A DNA stretch of 64,000 bases from Janthinobacterium sp. GW456P. GTDB taxonomy: Bacteria > Pseudomonadota > Gammaproteobacteria > Burkholderiales > Burkholderiaceae_D. The DNA is taken from contig NZ_NEHB01000013.1 in assembly GCF_002127655.1 (NCBI RefSeq), positions 271,998 to 335,997 of the forward strand, read 5' to 3'. The notes below the pieces were generated by a model, which was not told the origin of the DNA, made no database searches, and saw only the letters and a list, made by a program, of their open reading frames with translations. Below, piece by piece: positions 8,274-16,719 of the stretch. Position 1 is the first letter of the stretch. The number at the start of each line of letters is the position of its first letter. Both the position numbers and the translations under genes were made by a program.

Positions 8274-9251
8274 ATGGCCGATGAAGGCATGCGCCCGATT
8301 ATCGTCAAACGTATCAAGAAGACGGCTGGCGGGCACCATGGCGGGGCGTGGAAAATCGCCTACGCCGACTTTGTCACGGCCATGATGGCCTTCTTCTTGC
8401 TGATGTGGCTGCTCGGCTCCACCTCGAAGGGCGACTTGAACGGCATTTCCGAATTCTTCAAGACGCCGTTGAAAGTGGCCATGGCGGGCGGCTCCGGCAG
8501 CGGCGAAAGCAATTCCGTGATCCAGGGCGGCGGCCAGGACCTGTCGCGCCAGGATGGGCAGGTGCGCAAGGCGCAGGAAGAGCAGCAGCGCAAGTCGTTC
8601 GACCTCAATTCCGCCAAGGCGGCGCTCGAACGCGAGGAAGGCAAGCGCCTGCAGGCGCTCAAGGCGCGCATCGAAGCGACCATCGACGCCAATCCCCTGC
8701 TGAAAAAATACAAGAACCAGTTGCTGCTCGATATTACCAGCGAAGGCTTGCGCATCCAGATCGTTGACGAGCAGAACCGTCCGATGTTTGCGCTCGCCAA
8801 TGCGAACCTGCAACCGTACACCAAGGAAATCCTGCACGCCATCGGCTCCGTGCTCAATGAAGTGCCGAACCGCATCGGCCTGTCCGGCCATACGGATTCG
8901 ACGCCCTATATGAGCGATGCAGGCTACAGCAACTGGGAATTGTCGGCCGACCGCGCGAATGCGTCGCGGCGCGAACTGGTGATCGGCGGCATGAAGGAAG
9001 AAAAAGTCTTGCGCGTGGTGGGACTGGGTTCGGCCGCCCACCTGGACAAGCTCGATCCCTTCAATCCGATCAACCGGCGCATCAGCATCATCGTCATGAA
9101 CAAGCGCACGGAGGAAAATGTCCTGCGCGATGGTTCGGCGATCGAGCTGCCGGTGACCGATGCCGCTTCCGCCGCTGTCGCTTCAGGGCTGGCTGCCGGT
9201 GCGCCGCCCGCAGCGGTGCCAGTTACTGGTCCGGCAGCGGCGAAAAAATAA
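8274..9251 (+). CDS. motB: Flagellar motor stator protein MotB
   Basis: MotB anchors the stator to peptidoglycan and carries the proton-binding aspartate. Its 325 residues show the N-terminal helix with D32 in WKIAYADFVTAMMAFF, the plug/linker region (residues 60-150, charged and Gln-rich) and a C-terminal OmpA-like peptidoglycan-binding domain with LSGHTDSTPY and LSADRANASRREL. The C-terminal 30 residues are Ala/Pro-rich and probably disordered. It lies 58 bp downstream of motA and is preceded by an AAGGGGGA RBS. Confidence 0.96.
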   Translation: MADEGMRPIIVKRIKKTAGGHHGGAWKIAYADFVTAMMAFFLLMWLLGSTSKGDLNGISEFFKTPLKVAMAGGSGSGESNSVIQGGGQDLSRQDGQVRKAQEEQQRKSFDLNSAKAALEREEGKRLQALKARIEATIDANPLLKKYKNQLLLDITSEGLRIQIVDEQNRPMFALANANLQPYTKEILHAIGSVLNEVPNRIGLSGHTDSTPYMSDAGYSNWELSADRANASRRELVIGGMKEEKVLRVVGLGSAAHLDKLDPFNPINRRISIIVMNKRTEENVLRDGSAIELPVTDAASAAVASGLAAGAPPAAVPVTGPAAAKK

Positions 9252-9297
9252 CACGCAAGGCTGTCGACGCGTGGTGTATTGAAACAATGAGACCTTT

Positions 9298-9846
9298 ATG
9301 ACAAGAAAGAAAATACTTGGCTCGCATGTAAAACGCCTGCTGTCTGGCGTGTCGGACCATGGCCGCAAGCACTTGACGGAGGTGGAAACCGACCTGGTGC
9401 AGACCGGCATCTTGCTGGAAGAGGCGATCGAGAAGCTGTCCTTCAATTTCATGGCGATACACGCAGCCGTCGCTGCGCAGCAAGACACTATCGCGCTGCT
9501 GCTCGACGGCGGTATTCCGGCCGAGCAGCAGCGCGAAAAACTGCTGGCGTTGCAGGATGAGGTGGGGGGCTATGTGAATGCCGCCATCACCAGCCTGCAG
9601 TTCCAGGACATGACCAGCCAGCTGATCGAGCGCACCTTGAAGCGCGTGACGGGCTTGCGCGAGTTCCTCGGGACCCTGGGCGAGCATGGCGCGGAGATGT
9701 TGCCGGAGAGCGACAATGAAGAAATTGTCGCCTTGCTGGGTCGGGTCAGCATGGCGCTGGCGATTCAAAGCCTGGAGTTGCGCAGCGTGCTGCGCAAGGC
9801 TGTCAGTCAACAGCATTTGGAAAGCGGCGACATCGAGCTGTTCTAG
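9298..9846 (+). CDS. CheZ-like chemotaxis protein
   Basis: This 182-residue, nearly all-helical protein lies between motB and cheY. A segment SLQFQDMTSQLIERTLKRV (residues 99-117) resembles the active site of the CheY-P phosphatase CheZ (DFQDLTGQ in E. coli), with Asp104 and Gln108 at the right four-residue spacing to stand for the catalytic Asp143/Gln147. CheZ is normally about 200 residues with a C-terminal CheY-binding tail; here the chain ends in an acidic GDIELF. No other cheZ is present in the block, and the place after the second cheY, where beta-proteobacteria usually have it, is empty. I infer that this is the phosphatase, but overall identity to CheZ is low. Confidence 0.6.
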   Translation: MTRKKILGSHVKRLLSGVSDHGRKHLTEVETDLVQTGILLEEAIEKLSFNFMAIHAAVAAQQDTIALLLDGGIPAEQQREKLLALQDEVGGYVNAAITSLQFQDMTSQLIERTLKRVTGLREFLGTLGEHGAEMLPESDNEEIVALLGRVSMALAIQSLELRSVLRKAVSQQHLESGDIELF

Positions 9847-9929
9847 CATGCCAGTGCGGAGCGCTTGTGGTTGCATGGATTGATTAATCAAATACTCGGG
9901 CAGGATGCCCGGAATAAGTGGGAGCAAAG

Positions 9930-10295
9930 ATGGCCAAAACGATACTTGCAGTGGACGATTCCAGCTCATTGCGCCAGATGGTGGCGTTCAGCCTGAAAGC
10001 CGCCGGTTACCAGGTGGTGGAGGCCGTGGACGGCCAGGACGGACTGGAAAAAGCCAAGCTGCAAACCGTAGACCTGGTATTGACGGACCAGAACATGCCG
10101 CGCATGGATGGCCTGGAACTGATCAAGCTGCTGCGTGAACTGCCGACCTACCAAAAGGTGCCCATCCTGATGCTGACGACGGAGTCGTCGGACGAGATGA
10201 AATCGAAAGGCCGTGCCGCCGGCGCCAATGGCTGGCTGGTCAAGCCGTTCGATCCGCAACGCCTGATCGAAGTGGTCAAGAAGGTGATCGGCTGA
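9930..10295 (+). CDS. cheY: CheY-like response regulator (first copy)
   Basis: This is a single-domain receiver of 121 residues. The acidic pocket is D9/D10, the phosphorylation site is D53 (LTDQNMPRMDG), and the switch residues are Thr in LMLTTE and Lys in WLVKPFD. It resembles the CheY found directly upstream of cheA in many proteobacteria and may act as a phosphate sink or a second motor-binding CheY next to the one at 17938. The start at ATG 9930 is preferred over the in-frame GTG at 9918, because GGGAG at 9920-9924 fits only the ATG. Confidence 0.9.
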   Translation: MAKTILAVDDSSSLRQMVAFSLKAAGYQVVEAVDGQDGLEKAKLQTVDLVLTDQNMPRMDGLELIKLLRELPTYQKVPILMLTTESSDEMKSKGRAAGANGWLVKPFDPQRLIEVVKKVIG

Positions 10296-10338
10296 TGCCA
10301 GCCGCGCAGCGCAATGATGCAATTGACGGAGTCACCCT

Positions 10339-12540
10339 ATGACCATCGATATTAGCCAGTTTTTTCAGGTCTTTTTCGATGAGGCCGAAGAACTGCTGGC
10401 TGAAAAAGAACGGCTGCTGCTGGCCGTTGATATTGCGGCGCCCGACGCCGAAGATCTGAATGCCATTTTCCGCACCGCCCATTCGATCAAGGGCGGCGCA
10501 TCGACGTTCGGCCTTTCCGACATGAGCGAGGTGACGCACATCCTCGAGTCGCTGCTCGACCGCATCCGTCAGGGCCAGATGGCCCTGACGGCAGAACACG
10601 TCGACGCCTTTTTGGCGGCCAAGGACATCCTCAAGATGCAGCTCGACGGCCATCGCCTGGGCAGCGCTGTCGACCAGGATGCCGTGGCCAATGTGCGCAT
10701 GATGCTGCAGTCGTTCTCGCAGGACGTGCCCGTGGCCGCGCTCACGCCCGTCGCTCCGGCCTTCCATACGGCGGAAAAGGCCGCCGTCAGCCATGCCGGC
10801 GGCCACCGCATCCGCCTGGAACTGCCGGCCATGGAGCCGCGCGAAGTCGATGCGCTGGCGGCCGAACTGGGCTTGCTGGGCGACGTCGCCGTAACGAGCC
10901 TGCCCGACGCGCGCAAGGTGCTGGAAGTGACGACGCATGAAAGCCTGGACGACATCCTGGCCATCTGCTCGTTCGTGCTCAATCCTGACGATATGGTGAT
11001 CACGCAGGCGCCGCCGCTGGCGCCAGGCGAGGCCGAAGCGGCCCGCGCGGCGCAGGAAAAGGCACAAGGCTACGGTTTCTTCGACCCGCTGCCAGGCGCT
11101 CCTGGCGCGCAGGGCGCGGCCGATCCCGGTTACGGCTTCTTCCAGCCGATCGAGGATATCCGCGCCGCCGCCGGCGTGCAGAGCGACGCCGAACAGGGTT
11201 ACGGATTCTTCCAGCCCCTCGAACAGATTCGCGCGGACGCCGCCAAGGCGGGCAACGCCAGCGCTGCCGCCGCGCCGGCCGTGGCGAGCGCCGTGGCCGA
11301 AGCGGAGCAGGAAAAGAAACCGGCCAAGAAAGAGGGCGACAAGGCCGGCGCCGAATCGTCGTCGATCCGCGTCTCGATCGAGAAAGTCGACCAGCTGATC
11401 AACCTGGTGGGCGAACTGGTGATCACGCAGGCGATGATTGAACAGCGCGCCAGCGCGCTCGATCCGATGCTGCATGAAAAGCTGCTCGACAGCGTCAGCC
11501 ACCTGACGCGCAACACGCGCGACTTGCAGGAAGCGGTGATGTCGATCCGCATGATGCCGATGGATTTCGTTTTCTCGCGCTTCCCGCGCATGGTGCGCGA
11601 CCTGGCGACGAAACTGGGCAAGAAGGTCGACTTCATCACCAATGGCGCCGCCACGGAACTGGACAAGGGCCTCATCGAGCGCATCGTCGATCCGCTCACG
11701 CACCTGGTGCGCAACAGTATCGACCATGGCGTGGAAATGCCGGCCGCCCGCGTGGCCGCCGGCAAGACCGAGGCGGGACGCTTGTTCCTCTCGGCCAGCC
11801 ACCAGGGCGGCAACATCATTATCGAAGTATCCGATGACGGCGCCGGCTTGAACCGCGAGCGCATCCTGGCCAAGGCCGCGCAGCAGGGGCTGGACGTGTC
11901 CGAGTCGATGAGCGACGCCGAGGTGTGGCAGCTGATATTCGCGCCCGGCTTTTCCACCGCCGAAGCGGTCACCGACGTATCGGGCCGCGGCGTGGGCATG
12001 GATGTCGTCAAGCGCAATATCAGCGCCATGGGCGGCGTCGTCGACATCCGTTCGGCCAAGGGGTTCGGCACGACGATTTCCATTTCGCTGCCGCTGACCC
12101 TGGCCATCCTGGACGGCATGTCGATCCGCGTCGGCGACGAAGTGTATATTTTGCCGCTGGGCTTTGTCATCGAATCGCTGCAGCCGGCCGTTGAGGACAT
12201 CAAGGACATCAGTGGCAAGGGCCAGGTGGTGAAAGTGCGCGGCGAATACCTGCCCTTGATTCCGTTGTACCAGATGTTCGACATCGCGCCGCGCTTTACC
12301 AGTCCCTCGGAAGGCATCTGCGTGATCCTTGAGACGGAAGGGCGCAAGGCGGCCCTGTTTGTCGACGACCTGGTGGGGCAGCAGCAGGTCGTGGTGAAAA
12401 ACCTCGAATCGAATTACCGCAAGGTGGTGGGCATTTCCGGCGCCACCATCCTGGGCGATGGCGGCGTGTCGCTGATTCTCGATGTCGCCGCCCTGATCCG
12501 TTCCTCTCGCCAGCTGGCCGACGAGTCCATTTTTTCGTAA
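10339..12540 (+). CDS. cheA: Chemotaxis histidine kinase CheA
   Basis: CheA autophosphorylates in response to receptors and passes phosphate to CheY and CheB. In the 733 residues: an HPt domain with phosphorylated His48 (AHSIKGGAS), a second small domain (about 150-225, P2-like), a variable linker, dimerisation helices (IRVSIEKVDQLINLVGELVI), the HATPase domain (LTHLVRNSIDHGVE, GAGLN, GRGVGMDVVKRN) and a C-terminal CheW-like domain. The linker contains three copies of a GYGFF(D/Q)P motif at residues 244, 264 and 287, each followed by an acidic Ile/Leu-rich stretch, in place of a simple Pro/Ala linker. It is preceded by cheY and followed by cheW after 30 bp. Confidence 0.96.
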   Translation: MTIDISQFFQVFFDEAEELLAEKERLLLAVDIAAPDAEDLNAIFRTAHSIKGGASTFGLSDMSEVTHILESLLDRIRQGQMALTAEHVDAFLAAKDILKMQLDGHRLGSAVDQDAVANVRMMLQSFSQDVPVAALTPVAPAFHTAEKAAVSHAGGHRIRLELPAMEPREVDALAAELGLLGDVAVTSLPDARKVLEVTTHESLDDILAICSFVLNPDDMVITQAPPLAPGEAEAARAAQEKAQGYGFFDPLPGAPGAQGAADPGYGFFQPIEDIRAAAGVQSDAEQGYGFFQPLEQIRADAAKAGNASAAAAPAVASAVAEAEQEKKPAKKEGDKAGAESSSIRVSIEKVDQLINLVGELVITQAMIEQRASALDPMLHEKLLDSVSHLTRNTRDLQEAVMSIRMMPMDFVFSRFPRMVRDLATKLGKKVDFITNGAATELDKGLIERIVDPLTHLVRNSIDHGVEMPAARVAAGKTEAGRLFLSASHQGGNIIIEVSDDGAGLNRERILAKAAQQGLDVSESMSDAEVWQLIFAPGFSTAEAVTDVSGRGVGMDVVKRNISAMGGVVDIRSAKGFGTTISISLPLTLAILDGMSIRVGDEVYILPLGFVIESLQPAVEDIKDISGKGQVVKVRGEYLPLIPLYQMFDIAPRFTSPSEGICVILETEGRKAALFVDDLVGQQQVVVKNLESNYRKVVGISGATILGDGGVSLILDVAALIRSSRQLADESIFS

Positions 12541-12570
12541 TACCGATAGATAAAGATAGGAAAACGCACC

Positions 12571-13077
12571 ATGTCAGATACTCAACAAACATCCGGAAGC
12601 AATGCGGGCGACGGCAAGGACATCGCCGGCCGTGAATTCCTGGCCTTCACCCTGGGCTCCGAAGAGTACGGCATCGATATCCTGAAGGTCCAGGAGATCC
12701 GTGGTTACGAAGCGGTCACCCGCATCGCCAACGCGCCTGAATTCATCAAGGGCGTGATCAACCTGCGCGGCATCATCATCCCGGTGGTCGACATGCGCAT
12801 CAAGTTCAACCTGGGCACGCCCGTGTACGACCAGTTCACGGTGGTGATCATCCTGAACATCGGCGGCCGTATCGTCGGCATGGTGGTCGACAGCGTTTCC
12901 GACGTCACCACCCTGACGCCGGAGCAGGTCAAGCCGGCGCCGGAAATGGGCACAGCCTTCTCGACCGACTACATGATCGGCCTGGGCACCATCGACGAGC
13001 GCATGCTGATCCTGGTCGACATCGACAAGCTGATGTCGAGCAGCGAGATGGGCCTGATCGACAAGCTGGCGGCTTAA
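12571..13077 (+). CDS. cheW: Chemotaxis coupling protein CheW
   Basis: CheW couples receptors to CheA in the core signalling unit. The 168-residue protein is a single CheW domain with [37 protein letters not shown] (receptor-binding face) and [16 protein letters not shown]. The first 20 residues (Ser/Gly/Asp-rich) are disordered. A good RBS (ATAGGAAA) precedes the ATG. A strong hairpin terminator 11 bp after the stop suggests that part of the transcription ends here before the receptor gene. Confidence 0.96.
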   Translation: MSDTQQTSGSNAGDGKDIAGREFLAFTLGSEEYGIDILKVQEIRGYEAVTRIANAPEFIKGVINLRGIIIPVVDMRIKFNLGTPVYDQFTVVIILNIGGRIVGMVVDSVSDVTTLTPEQVKPAPEMGTAFSTDYMIGLGTIDERMLILVDIDKLMSSSEMGLIDKLAA

Positions 13078-13087
13078 GCGGCAGCAA

Positions 13088-13113
13088 GGCGGCGCCCGGT
13101 GCGCCGCCGTTTT
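13088..13113 (+). terminator. Intrinsic terminator after cheW
   Basis: GGCGGCGC, loop CCGGT, GCGCCGCC, then GTTTT. The stem is perfect and GC-rich; the T-tract is short (4), so readthrough to the mcp gene is possible. Confidence 0.65.
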
Positions 13114-13264
13114 AGAACGCAAAGAATCACTACAGATATGCATGTACCGGCGCGGGCATCAGCCTGAGGCGCGCCGGCAGGCTGCAAGGTCCGACAGAGA
13201 CCCGGCCACAACACGGCGCCGTACGGTTGAACGGGCGCCGTTCACATAAATATTGGAGACTGTA

Positions 13265-14986
13265 ATGAGTTTGCGCGATTTCAAGATAGGCACCCGGCTG
13301 GGGATAGGTTTTGGCAGCATCCTCGCCATCCTGGTGGTGGTGATCGTTTCGGCGAATGCACTGAATTACCGTAACAAGGCCCAGCTGCTCACGGGGCTGG
13401 AGCTGGCAAGCGAAAAGAATACGCAGGCGTCGCTGATGAAAAGCGCGATGCTGGAAACCGGTATCGCCATGCGCAATATCGGCCTGCAGGGCGATGTGAG
13501 CCTGATGCAGGCGGAAGAGGGCAAGGTGCGCGAGCAGCGCAAGCTGTACGACGGCGCCCGCGGCAAGCTGGCCACCTTGGGCCTGTCCGATGGCGAGAAG
13601 GCGCTGCTGGCCAATATCGCCAAGGTCGACGGCGAAGTCGATGCCGCCTTCAAGGAAGCGATGGGACAGGTGCTGGCGTTTAACAGCGAGGGTGCGGCGA
13701 AGGTGATCGCCACCCGCATCGATCCCTTGAACAAGACGACCCTGGCCGATATCAACAAGCTGCTCGACTTGCAGCACGTGGCGCAGCAAAGCTTCATGGA
13801 CGACTCGCTGGCGGCCGATGCGCGCCTGATGATGGTACTGTTCATCCTGGGCGGCGCGGCCGTGGCGATCGGCGCCTGGTGCGCCATCTTCATCACGCGC
13901 TCGATCACGGTGCCATTGTCCGGCGCAGTGGCCGTGGCGCAGAAGGTGGCGGCCGGCGAGCTGACCTCGCGCGTGGTGGTCGAAGGCAAGGATGAAACGA
14001 GCGCGCTGCAGCAGGCGCTCAAGGACATGAACGAGAGCCTGGTGCAGACGGTCAGCGACGTGCGCACCGGGACGGACACCATCACCGTGGCGTCGCGCGA
14101 GATCGCCAGCGGCAATGCGGACCTGTCGGCGCGCACGGAAACGCAGGCCAGTTCGCTCGAAGAGACGGCGTCGTCGATGGAAGAGCTGACGTCGACCGTG
14201 AAGCAGAACGCGGACAACGCGCGCCAGGCCAACCAGCTGGCAGTGTCGGCGTCGTCGGTGGCGGAGCAGGGCGGCAAGGTCGTGTCGCAAGTGGTCGATA
14301 CCATGGGTTCCATCAAGGACAGTTCGCGCAAGATCGTCGACATCATCGGCGTCATCGACGGCATTGCGTTCCAGACGAATATCCTGGCATTGAATGCGGC
14401 CGTCGAAGCGGCGCGCGCAGGTGAGCAGGGACGCGGTTTTGCGGTGGTGGCGTCGGAAGTGCGCAATCTGGCGCAACGATCGGCCGGCGCGGCGAAGGAA
14501 ATCAAGGGCTTGATCGGCGACTCGGTCGACAAGGTCGATGCCGGCAGCCGCCTGGTGGACGAGGCGGGGCAGACCATGGGCCTGATCGTTACGTCGATCC
14601 GGCAGGTGGCCGACATCATGGGCGAGATCACGGCGGCGACGCAGGAACAGAGCCACGGCATCGAGGAAGTGAACCAGGCCATCGCGCAGATGGACCAGAT
14701 GACGCAGCAAAATGCGGCGCTGGTCGAGGAAGCGGCGGCGGCCGCCGAAAGCATGCAGGAGCAGGCGCAGAAACTGGCCGCCGCCGTCAGCATCTTCAAG
14801 CTGGACGGCGAGAGCGCGGCGCAGGCAGTCATGCCCGCGTCCGCGTCCGTAGTCAAGGCGGCGGCACGGCCGGCACCGAGTGTGGCGGGAACTGCACGGC
14901 GGGTGGCAACGGCGGCGCAGGCCGTCACGCCAGCGCCCGCGAAAAAGCTGGCGGCGGCCGGCGGCGACGATTGGGAAGAGTTCTGA
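13265..14986 (+). CDS. Methyl-accepting chemotaxis protein (Tar/Tsr type)
   Basis: A 573-residue transmembrane chemoreceptor. TM1 is at about residues 11-33 and TM2 at 188-211, enclosing a periplasmic four-helix-bundle sensor domain of about 155 residues. HAMP follows, then the signalling helices with methylation regions (QASSLEETASSMEELT, AAAESMQEQAQKL) and the conserved hairpin tip FQTNILALNAAVEAARAGEQ. The chain ends in DDWEEF, a C-terminal pentapeptide of the kind that docks CheR/CheB, after a flexible Ala/Pro linker. The ligand cannot be told. The start is the ATG at 13265, with GGAG at 13255-13258; the in-frame TTG at 13253 lies before that RBS. It is followed by cheR. Confidence 0.93.
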   Translation: MSLRDFKIGTRLGIGFGSILAILVVVIVSANALNYRNKAQLLTGLELASEKNTQASLMKSAMLETGIAMRNIGLQGDVSLMQAEEGKVREQRKLYDGARGKLATLGLSDGEKALLANIAKVDGEVDAAFKEAMGQVLAFNSEGAAKVIATRIDPLNKTTLADINKLLDLQHVAQQSFMDDSLAADARLMMVLFILGGAAVAIGAWCAIFITRSITVPLSGAVAVAQKVAAGELTSRVVVEGKDETSALQQALKDMNESLVQTVSDVRTGTDTITVASREIASGNADLSARTETQASSLEETASSMEELTSTVKQNADNARQANQLAVSASSVAEQGGKVVSQVVDTMGSIKDSSRKIVDIIGVIDGIAFQTNILALNAAVEAARAGEQGRGFAVVASEVRNLAQRSAGAAKEIKGLIGDSVDKVDAGSRLVDEAGQTMGLIVTSIRQVADIMGEITAATQEQSHGIEEVNQAIAQMDQMTQQNAALVEEAAAAAESMQEQAQKLAAAVSIFKLDGESAAQAVMPASASVVKAAARPAPSVAGTARRVATAAQAVTPAPAKKLAAAGGDDWEEF

Positions 14987-15057
14987 CGCCAACCCGGTCC
15001 CGCTAGTTATACTTGCAAAGGCATTGGTCAGAGTTGTCATAGAGAGGTAAAAACAAA

Positions 15058-15930
15058 ATGCCGCAAACTAAAACGGATTCGGTCAAGGAATTTGATTTCA
15101 CTGGCAAGGACTTCGAACGGGTCCGCGCCATGATTTACAAGCGGGCCGGCATCGCGCTGGCCGACAGCAAGCAGGAGATGGTCTACAGCCGCCTGGCCAG
15201 GCGCCTGCGCGCGACCGGCATCTCCTCGTTCGTCCGCTATCTGGACGACCTGGAAGCGGGCCGCATGGGCGACGAGTGGGAAGCCTTCACGAATGCGCTG
15301 ACGACCAACCTGACGTCGTTCTTCCGCGAGGCGCATCACTTCCCGCTGCTGGCCGAGCATGTGAAAAAACTGAGTGGGCCGATCACCATCTGGTGTTCGG
15401 CCAGTTCCACCGGCGAAGAGCCGTATTCGATCGCCATGACGGTGTGCGAGGCGTTCAATACGCTCACGCCGCCGGTCACCATCATCGCCACGGACATCGA
15501 CACGAACGTGCTGGCCACGGCCGCCAACGGCGTCTACAACCTGGACCGGCTCGACAAGATGCCGGCCGACCGTGCGCGGCGCTTTTTCTTGCGCGGCAAG
15601 GGCGACCGCGAGGGGCAGGTGCGGGTGCGCCCGGAACTGCGCCAGATGATCACCTTCAAGCCGCTCAACCTGCTGGCCGACAGCTGGCCGGTGACGGGGC
15701 AGTTCGACGTCATCTTTTGCCGCAACGTGATGATTTATTTTGACAAGGCGACGCAGCGCAAGATCCTGTCGCGCTTTGTGCCGTTGATGAAGCCCGATGC
15801 CCTGCTGTTCGCAGGCCATTCGGAGAATTTTCTGTACGTGTCGGATTCATTGAAGCTGCGCGGTAAAACAGTCTATGAGCTCGATCAGCCCCGGGGCAGC
15901 GCACCCAAGGCATCGTCGCAGCGTACATGA
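15058..15930 (+). CDS. cheR: Chemoreceptor glutamate methyltransferase CheR
   Basis: CheR methylates receptor glutamates using SAM. The 290 residues have the N-terminal helical CheR domain (DFERVRAMIYKRAGI) and a methyltransferase fold with WCSASSTGEEPYSIAM (motif I), ATDIDTNVL, and FDVIFCRNVMIYFD. The loop TTNLTSFFRE is the family signature. The pentapeptide of the upstream receptor (DWEEF) is a likely docking partner. Gene spacing is 71 bp from mcp and 9 bp to cheD, so cheR-cheD are co-transcribed. Confidence 0.96.
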   Translation: MPQTKTDSVKEFDFTGKDFERVRAMIYKRAGIALADSKQEMVYSRLARRLRATGISSFVRYLDDLEAGRMGDEWEAFTNALTTNLTSFFREAHHFPLLAEHVKKLSGPITIWCSASSTGEEPYSIAMTVCEAFNTLTPPVTIIATDIDTNVLATAANGVYNLDRLDKMPADRARRFFLRGKGDREGQVRVRPELRQMITFKPLNLLADSWPVTGQFDVIFCRNVMIYFDKATQRKILSRFVPLMKPDALLFAGHSENFLYVSDSLKLRGKTVYELDQPRGSAPKASSQRT

Positions 15931-15939
15931 GAGTGAAAT

Positions 15940-16548
15940 ATGAGCCTGGAATCCAAAGAGCAATTCGCCACTAACGTCTATTACGACAGGACGTTCAATT
16001 GTGACGCCGCCAAGATCTTGCCTGGTGAGTATTACTTCACCAACAAGGACATGCTGATCGTCACCGTGCTCGGCTCCTGCGTCTCGGCCTGCATCCGCGA
16101 CCGCGTCACGGGCCTGGGCGGCATGAACCACTTCATGCTGCCCGATGGCGGCAGCGATCCGAACAGCCCGATTTCCGCGTCGATGCGCTATGGCACCTAC
16201 GCCATGGAAATCCTGATCAACGATTTGCTGAAGGCGGGCGCGCGGCGCGAGAACATGGAAGCGAAAGTGTTCGGCGGCGGCGCCGTACTGCGCGGCTTCA
16301 CGGCGATCAACGTCGGTGAACGCAACGCGGCTTTCGTCATCAATTATCTGAAGGCGGAAAAGATGCGCGTGGTGGCGGAAGACCTCAACGACATCCACCC
16401 GCGCAAGGTGTATTTTTTCCCCCGCAGCGGCAAGGTGCTGGTGAAAAAGCTGATGCAGACGCATAACGACACGCTGGTGCGCCGCGAACTCGATTACGCC
16501 AGCCGCTTGAAAGTCGCGCCAGTCGGCGGCGAAGTCGAGTTGTTTTAA
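15940..16548 (+). CDS. cheD: Chemoreceptor glutamine deamidase CheD
   Basis: CheD deamidates receptor glutamines. The 202-residue protein has the catalytic Cys in [11 protein letters not shown] and the His in GGMNHFMLP, with the following Thr in [12 protein letters not shown], and [10 protein letters not shown] downstream. At 202 residues it is longer than the roughly 160-residue Thermotoga enzyme; the extra part lies at both ends, which is common in beta-proteobacteria. It ends GGEVELF, an acidic tail similar to that of the CheZ-like protein. It is followed by the 87-nt element and then cheB. Confidence 0.94.
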   Translation: MSLESKEQFATNVYYDRTFNCDAAKILPGEYYFTNKDMLIVTVLGSCVSACIRDRVTGLGGMNHFMLPDGGSDPNSPISASMRYGTYAMEILINDLLKAGARRENMEAKVFGGGAVLRGFTAINVGERNAAFVINYLKAEKMRVVAEDLNDIHPRKVYFFPRSGKVLVKKLMQTHNDTLVRRELDYASRLKVAPVGGEVELF

Positions 16549-16583
16549 TAGCGTGAGATATAGATAACAATACCTGATCACAC

Positions 16584-16670
16584 CGTAGCGAGCGGATGGG
16601 AGTTGTGGTCGAGACGCGCAGCTGTGCTTTAGCACAGTGAGCATCGGAGGCCGCAAATCGCGACGCGCAG
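16584..16670 (+). repeat. 87-nt structured intergenic element, copy B
   Basis: Second copy, inside the che operon between cheD and cheB. The inner loop is TTTA instead of GCAT, while the stem CTGTGC/GCACAG is kept. The outer stem is TTGTGGTC with GGCCGCAA, using two G-T pairs. Same length and orientation as copies A and C. Confidence 0.8.
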
Positions 16671-16692
16671 TAGGTGGGACCAGGTGCTTTAA

Positions 16693-16708
16693 TGGGCCGG
16701 TAGGCCCA
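16693..16708 (+). promoter_or_regulatory. Hairpin abutting the cheB Shine-Dalgarno
   Basis: TGGGCC-GGTA-GGCCCA is a perfect 6-4-6 hairpin. Its last base is the first A of the AAAGGA ribosome binding site of cheB. It could modulate cheB translation; no T-tract follows, so it is not a terminator. Confidence 0.4.
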
Positions 16709-16719
16709 AAGGAAAATAT

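Noticed and set aside
13130..15040. A 636-codon - strand frame opposite the chemoreceptor
   Set aside because: Antisense shadow caused by the biased third positions of the receptor gene.
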